Assembly (NCBI GenBank): GCA_034180455.1
Contig: JAXFOG010000029.1
Span: 1 to 45,884, forward strand
Length of the DNA stretch: 45,884 bases
Source: JAAZPT01 sp034180455
GTDB lineage: Bacteria; Bacillota; Clostridia; Christensenellales; Aristaeellaceae
Reading direction: 5' to 3'
Of this stretch, positions 42,378-45,884 are shown in pieces; the first letter of the stretch is position 1, and each line of letters starts with the position of its first letter. The position numbers and the translations under genes are program-made. Below the pieces are notes generated by a model, which made no database searches, was not told where the DNA came from, and worked only from the letters and a program-made list of their open reading frames with translations.

Positions 42378-43613
42378 TTAAAAAACATCCAAATTTTTCG
42401 TTAATTTTTCTATTGATTCCTTTTTCTTGTCGCTGTTTACTTCGGCATAAATATCCATCGTCGTTTCTATGCTTGCATGTCCCATGATTTCTTGAATAAT
42501 TTTTATGTTCGTTTCGTTTTCACAAAATCTTGAACAAAAAGTATGGCGTAAATGATGACAAGAGAAGTGCGGAATTATTACAGGTTCTCTTTTTTCCTTC
42601 TTGGCTTTGATAATTTCTTCAGCATTATGAGCCTCTATAATTCTTCTAATAGCTCTATTGATTGCTGCGGGATTATGTATCATACCGAAACGGTTTGAAA
42701 AAATGAATCCACTCATGCCATCAACAACTGCTGTACAAAAGCCATCTTCTTTTTGTCTTTCATACTCTGATTGTAAAGCCTCATAAACTGGCTGCATCAT
42801 AGGTAAGATCCTAATACCTGCTTCAGTTTTTGGCAAAGAAACTTTAAACTCACACTTATAGGTGTCTGTTCTCCTTGGATAGTAAGTCATGCTGTGATTT
42901 ATATCTATGGTTCTTTTCTCCATATCTACATCAGACCATCTAAGTCCTACCACTTCTCCAATTCTACAGCCTGTGCCAAGTAGCACCGTAAATATCGGAT
43001 TCCAGTGGACAAATACCGGACTCGAAGCGATATAATTCATGAACGCTCTCTGTTGTTCAATAGTTAACGCATGTCTCATATTCTTCTTCTTAGTGTTCTT
43101 CTTTTTAATCTCAGCCATTACTCCATCGCTTGGATTGTTTCGAATAATGTCATCTCTTACCGCTAATTGAAAAGTCGGATGAAGAACTGTATGAATAGTT
43201 TCTAATGTGTTTACCTGAAGTCCTCTATCATTCAACAAATCGTAATAAAAATAAAGTACGTCAGAATATTTGATTTCTCCAATTTTCCTCTTGCCAAATC
43301 CTTCTCTTACAAAGCGGTCATACATGTATGTGTAATTCGTATAAGTTGTTTCCCTTAACTCAGATTTTGTAGAGATATACCTATCAAAAACAAAATTTAA
43401 GGAGGCTTTTCCCATCACATATACATTTAAGCCATCTAACTGATCCTTGAAGAGTTTTTCTTCTCTTTCCCTTAATTTTTTAAGATCTTTTGAGTAAATA
43501 AACTTCCTTTTCCCGTAAGGATCTACATAGCCATAAGCGTATCTTCCATCACTTTCTCTATAAATTTCTCCTTTCCTTAAAGCTCTACCTTTAGGGTCTT
43601 TTCTTGCGGACAT
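42378..43613 (-). CDS. int: Tyrosine recombinase/integrase of the Tn916 type
   Basis: A 411-residue integrase. The first 65 residues resemble the AP2-like arm-binding domain (GEIYRESDGRYAYGYVDPYGKRKFIYS), then comes a SAM-like core-binding domain (about 70-170), then the catalytic domain with Arg217 (GTGCRIGE), Lys262, His353-x-x-Arg356 (SCHHLRHTF), His379 and the nucleophile Tyr389 in MDIYAEV. All catalytic residues are present, so it should be active. It excises and inserts the element. The stop lies 34 bases from the nearest candidate arm repeat. Confidence 0.95.
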   Translation of the reverse strand: MSARKDPKGRALRKGEIYRESDGRYAYGYVDPYGKRKFIYSKDLKKLREREEKLFKDQLDGLNVYVMGKASLNFVFDRYISTKSELRETTYTNYTYMYDRFVREGFGKRKIGEIKYSDVLYFYYDLLNDRGLQVNTLETIHTVLHPTFQLAVRDDIIRNNPSDGVMAEIKKKNTKKKNMRHALTIEQQRAFMNYIASSPVFVHWNPIFTVLLGTGCRIGEVVGLRWSDVDMEKRTIDINHSMTYYPRRTDTYKCEFKVSLPKTEAGIRILPMMQPVYEALQSEYERQKEDGFCTAVVDGMSGFIFSNRFGMIHNPAAINRAIRRIIEAHNAEEIIKAKKEKREPVIIPHFSCHHLRHTFCSRFCENETNIKIIQEIMGHASIETTMDIYAEVNSDKKKESIEKLTKNLDVF

Positions 43614-43658
43614 CTTTCATTCTCCTTTCTATACAAAATATAGAAGAGAGAACTTTCG

Positions 43659-43835
43659 TCATTTTTTCAAGGAGTCAGCATATAACTTCCCTAACCCTGA
43701 TTTAACCGCCTGCGACATGGTCAAATTATGAGACTTAGCATATCCCCTGAGTTCCTGATATTCGCCTTCGGTCATTCTAATCGTAACTCTATGAATCATA
43801 GGGTCTTCAACCAAAGGACGTCCCATTTTCCTCAT
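43659..43835 (-). CDS. Small ribbon-helix-helix-like protein in the element
   Basis: From the ATG at 43835 (GGAG six bases upstream) the protein has 58 residues, beginning MRKMGRPLVEDP. HRVTIRMTEGEYQELRGYAKSHNLTMSQAVKSGL fits a ribbon-helix-helix DNA-binding fold: one beta strand and two helices. It is probably a dimeric repressor or accessory factor for int/xis. Its place between the excisionase-like gene and int, 45 bases before int, is not part of the classical Tn916 layout I recall. Confidence 0.75.
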   Translation of the reverse strand: MRKMGRPLVEDPMIHRVTIRMTEGEYQELRGYAKSHNLTMSQAVKSGLGKLYADSLKK

Positions 43836-43916
43836 ATCATGCTCCTTTCTCACAATCTAACTTAATTATACTTTTTGTCCGACGTTTTGTCAATGCGTTT
43901 TACCATTGCAGAACAT

Positions 43917-44114
43917 TTATGTTTGGTAGGGCATCATGCGAAAGGTCTCTAAATAGTCGTCTAAAATATCACAATTTACTAAGACTAATTTGTTTAGCTT
44001 ATAAACCGCACCAGCTTCTTTCGCTATTTCTTCAAATTTCGTCTGACACATTGAATACAGTTCTGCACCTTCCTTATATCTGACAAATCTTTTTGGATTA
44101 ACCTTGTTCTTCAC
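43917..44114 (-). CDS. xis: Excisionase-like protein (DUF6462 type)
   Basis: A 65-residue protein starting at GTG 44114, with AAAGGAGG about eight bases upstream. VRYKEGAELYSMCQTKFEEIAKEAGAVYKLNKLVLVNCDILDDYLE has the winged-helix look of Tn916-family excisionases: a helix-turn-helix that reads the element ends, then a hairpin with KLVLVN. It would bend DNA and favour excision by Int. Confidence 0.82.
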   Translation of the reverse strand: MKNKVNPKRFVRYKEGAELYSMCQTKFEEIAKEAGAVYKLNKLVLVNCDILDDYLETFRMMPYQT

Positions 44115-44191
44115 GAGTTTTACCTCCTTTCAAATAATCTTTTATTTTGTCAATACTATTTAGAATCATTCTCTATAATATATTTATAAGT

Positions 44192-44224
44192 TTAATGACA
44201 TTGGTAGGTGCTTGGCAGCAACAT
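44192..44224 (-). promoter_or_regulatory. Ten-codon leader ORF with near-perfect ribosome site
   Basis: On the minus strand GGAGGTGA (44239-44232) stands seven bases before ATG 44224; the frame reads MLLPSTYQCH and stops at TAA 44192, about 78 bases before the excisionase-like gene. So strong a ribosome site on so short a frame suggests a leader peptide that senses translation and controls the genes downstream. Function is inferred. Confidence 0.5.
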
Positions 44225-44263
44225 AGGAATCTCACCTCCGCCTCTTATTCTAGACGAGCCGGC

Positions 44264-44434
44264 TTAAACTATTGAAGTATCATTATCACTACTTGTTTCA
44301 TCGAACAGGTTGCCACATCTGTTTTTATGTATTCTTATTTATCGCTCGCTTTCTTGTTTCCTTGATTTCTCAGTATTCATAAAACCAAAATTTCTTTCAG
44401 CAGAAAGGTCATGGCGTAAGTCATAATCCTCCAC
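44264..44434 (-). pseudogene. Small ORF with an in-frame stop
   Basis: From GTG 44434 the frame reads 31 codons (VEDYDLRHDLSAERNFGF and on to QESER) to TAA at 44341-44339. The same frame then goes on for 24 more sense codons with strongly protein-like sequence (IRIHKNRCGNLFDETSSD..) to TAA at 44264. This suggests a small gene of about 56 residues with one nonsense codon, or two short overlapping units. Family not recognised. Confidence 0.4.
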
Positions 44435-44550
44435 AAGTAGATAAAGTCCTACCTTGGTCTATTCAGTTGTCAAGGAACAATTGCCTATTGGCTTTCAGAG
44501 AGATTTTCTTTTAAGTTATTCTTGAAAATAATTCTTCAATTAAATTAAGA

Positions 44551-44589
44551 GGACAGATCTCCCTTCAATTTATAAAGGAAAATCTGCCC
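44551..44589 (-). terminator. Imperfect stem-loop after the sigma-like gene
   Basis: GGACAGAT (44551-44558) pairs with ATCTGCCC (44582-44589) with one mismatch, and TCCCTT with AAGGA inside. It lies directly downstream of the minus-strand stop at 44605. No good T-run follows, so it could be a processing or regulatory hairpin. Confidence 0.35.
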
Positions 44590-44604
44590 CCATCTACAAG
44601 GCGT

Positions 44605-45021
44605 TTACTTTATAAATTCTTTCAAAAGCACCTTTAGCTTTTTAAGAATATTGTTTTTTCGCCATTGTATAACTTGATAGCTTACTTTCTTACTTCTTGC
44701 TACACTCGATAATGTTTCATCATTAAAATACAAACGCTCTATGATGTCCCTTTCTTCATCATTCAGCCTTGACATAGCCTTTCTGACCGTTTCAATCAAG
44801 ATCTGTGTTTCAATTATTTTTTCTACATCCACACTTTCATCAGCAAGGTTATCTACAAAATTTCCGTCATGATCCAATGATGAAAAAAAGAGCAAGTGGT
44901 TTTTCTTGTCCACCTGCTCTAAATACTTTTCGTGTTCTTTTTCTCGCCAGTAGACTTTATAAATATCTTCACTGACTTTTACCTTTTGCCCTCTGACATA
45001 AAGGTAATACTCTTTTGCCAT
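44605..45021 (-). CDS. Sigma-70-like regulator of the element
   Basis: A 138-residue protein with a C-terminal region 4-type helix-turn-helix: VRKAMSRLNDEERDIIERLYF then DETLSSVARSKKVSYQVIQWRKNNILKKL (about 85-132). The N-terminus (MAKEYYLYVRGQKVKVSEDIYKVYWREKEHEKYL) is shared with small sigma-like ORFs of Tn916-type elements. It lacks a clear region 2, so it may regulate rather than act as a full sigma factor. GGAGG lies seven bases before the ATG. It probably controls transfer or cargo genes. Confidence 0.82.
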   Translation of the reverse strand: MAKEYYLYVRGQKVKVSEDIYKVYWREKEHEKYLEQVDKKNHLLFFSSLDHDGNFVDNLADESVDVEKIIETQILIETVRKAMSRLNDEERDIIERLYFNDETLSSVARSKKVSYQVIQWRKNNILKKLKVLLKEFIK

Positions 45022-45062
45022 AAAGTTTCCTCCATTTCTTTTTGTCTATTTGTTTTTCAGAC

Positions 45063-45103
45063 AAAAAAAGGAGGACTCCTGCATCTTGGCATAAGAAGTC
45101 CTC
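45063..45103 (-). terminator. Intrinsic terminator upstream of the sigma-like gene
   Basis: On the minus strand GAGGACT (45103-45097) pairs with AGTCCTC (45077-45071) across about 19 bases and is followed by a run of seven T (45069-45063). It would stop transcription coming from the MATE gene before the sigma-like gene. Confidence 0.7.
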
Positions 45104-45147
45104 TGAAATGAAAGAAACCCGTCCTTTCCTTAACTATATTTAATTGT

Positions 45148-45249
45148 TTAGACGAGAATATGGAAAGACAGACAACTGTAAATCTTATAAGAAAAAGGAA
45201 GGATTTTGTTTTGAGTTATAGCTTCAAAGAAATATATAGCCTTTATCAT
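45148..45249 (-). CDS. Small 33-residue hypothetical protein in the element
   Basis: GGAGGG (45262-45257) stands seven bases before ATG 45249. The product is short and aromatic-rich, starting MIKAIYFFEAITQNKILPF and ending SFHILV. It lies between the MATE gene and the terminator at 45063-45103. No family recognised; it might be an unrelated short peptide, a leader or a chance frame with a good ribosome site. Confidence 0.4.
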   Translation of the reverse strand: MIKAIYFFEAITQNKILPFSYKIYSCLSFHILV

Positions 45250-45336
45250 ATCCTGTCCCTCCATTTTACAACTAACTATTCCTCATATATTAAGCCCTTC
45301 TACTATTTCAGGTATCCACGCACATAATAAGAAACT

Positions 45337-45884
45337 TTATGCTCGTACTTTTTCTTTACTCATCTTATTTAGTTCTCCAAGCATCATGAAGATTCCAACA
45401 ACAATCATAATGAAATCAACAAGGGGCTGTGTGAACCAAACAGCTTTTACTCCAAATACCATTGGCAGAAGAATCATTGCAGGAACAAATAGGAATAGCT
45501 GTCTAAGCATAACAATAATCCCCGCTTTCTTTCCGTTCCCAATAGATTGGAAAAATGTAATGCTCATGACCATTACTCCATATAAAATAAATACGGAATA
45601 GAACAGTCTGAAATTTCCTACCCCTTGTTCTATGATATTTGTCTCTACTCCAAACAAAGAAAGTATCTGACTTGATAACAGCAATGATGGGATCCAAAAG
45701 ACTGCTGCAAGAACAAGTCCTCCGATAGAAAATACCTTCATTGCTTGCCTTACTCTGTCATATTGCTTTGCTCCGAAGTTTGTTCCGACAACAGGCTGCA
45801 ATCCTTGACTCATTCCCCAAAGCGGAATGAACGAAAAGGCGTATACACGAAGCGATGCTGCCATCAAAATTCCGTTTGGATCTC
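45337..45884 (-). CDS. MATE-family efflux pump, C-terminal part (N-terminus beyond the window)
   Basis: The frame is open from the right edge (DPNGILMAASLRVYAFSFIP) to a stop at 45337, about 181 visible codons. GMSQGLQPVVGTNFGAKQYDRVRQ is the second-half MATE signature, followed by four to five membrane helices and a basic tail (NKMSKEKVRA). This is the C-terminal 40% of a MATE exporter. Lying inside the integrated element, it is probably cargo that could export drugs or dyes. The start is outside the window and the first in-window ATG (45864) is not the real start. Confidence 0.88.
   Translation of the reverse strand, partial: DPNGILMAASLRVYAFSFIPLWGMSQGLQPVVGTNFGAKQYDRVRQAMKVFSIGGLVLAAVFWIPSLLLSSQILSLFGVETNIIEQGVGNFRLFYSVFILYGVMVMSITFFQSIGNGKKAGIIVMLRQLFLFVPAMILLPMVFGVKAVWFTQPLVDFIMIVVGIFMMLGELNKMSKEKVRA

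Larger units (their letters stand above)
42257..45884. mobile_element. Tn916-like integrative element, integrase end (continues past the right edge)
   Basis: The block holds a Tn916-type tyrosine integrase, an excisionase-like gene, a sigma-like regulator and a MATE efflux gene, all on the minus strand, with putative integrase-binding repeats next to the chromosomal YgjP-type gene. Gene order resembles clostridial Tn916-like elements, including small non-conjugative ones such as Tn6218 that swap cargo genes (from memory). No conjugation gene is in view because the element continues to the right. The left limit at about 42257 is a guess; it could lie anywhere from 42060 to 42300. Confidence 0.75.

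Noticed and set aside
42055..42378. tRNA gene as the integration site
   Set aside because: No cloverleaf or conserved tRNA arms were seen in this stretch; the element appears to use an AT-rich non-tRNA site.
42378..42400. T-rich/A-rich stretch (TTTTTTTGCTTAAAAAA) as the Tn916-type target
   Set aside because: It overlaps the end of the int gene and its stop codon, so it is internal to the element rather than its junction.
1..45884. CRISPR arrays and rRNA/tRNA genes
   Set aside because: No regularly spaced repeats or recognisable structural RNA genes were seen on either strand.

Overview
The window reads as the chromosome of a low-GC Gram-positive anaerobe of the class Clostridia. This is inferred from the AT-rich composition, strong AGGAGG-type ribosome sites, frequent TTG/GTG starts, SigA-like promoters, a bacterial V-type ATPase, single-chain glycyl-tRNA synthetase, and a Tn916-like integrated element. 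The species is not identifiable from sequence reading alone.

Layout. (1) 1-3422, minus: a PD-(D/E)XK nuclease, a SNF2 helicase and two membrane proteins (one DUF5058-like, one cut by the left edge), tightly packed downstream of a terminator. (2) 3532-12609, minus: upp (uracil salvage) followed by a nine-gene V-ATPase operon, subunits H-I-K-E-C-F-A-B-D. The K subunit carries the full Na+-binding residue set, so a sodium-coupled enzyme is predicted. (3) 12845-18993, plus: maf, mreB, mreC, mreD and a class B penicillin-binding protein, i.e. the cell-elongation module, with unusual tails on MreC and MreD and an insert in the PBP. A DUF3048 protein follows and ends at a clear terminator. (4) 20271-23489, plus: ruvC-ruvA-ruvB-queA. 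A DUF2142 membrane protein and glyQS follow. (5) 26974-28906: a scar region with an IS3-type end, a terminator, tandem promoters, a broken small secreted Cys-rich gene, and an orphan solute-binding-like protein. (6) 28989-34113, minus: rRNA methyltransferase-like gene, RluA-type pseudouridine synthase, argS, TrmH-type methyltransferase and M42 aminopeptidase, a translation and RNA-modification operon. (7) 34228-37671, plus: pyrH, a MATE transporter, a class I glutamine amidotransferase and an HD hydrolase. (8) 37691-39522, minus: a second class I amidotransferase and a split chromate-type transporter pair. (9) 39613-41487, plus: pseudouridine kinase and pseudouridine-5'-phosphate glycosidase, which return pseudouridine to uracil and ribose phosphate; the uracil can be used by Upp at the other end of the window. 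(10) 41522-42055, minus: a YgjP-type metalloprotease.

From about 42250 to the right edge lies one end of an integrative element: tyrosine integrase, a small ribbon-helix-helix protein, an excisionase-like protein, a regulatory stretch with very short ORFs, a sigma-like regulator, and the C-terminal part of a MATE efflux pump as apparent cargo. Three direct repeats and an inverted repeat just beyond the integrase gene are candidate integrase-binding and core sites. No tRNA, rRNA or CRISPR array was seen.

The most interesting unexplained items are the helicase-nuclease-membrane gene cluster at the left edge, the short ORFs (including a 10-codon leader with a near-perfect ribosome site) in the element, and the orphan solute-binding-like protein with a coiled-coil tail.
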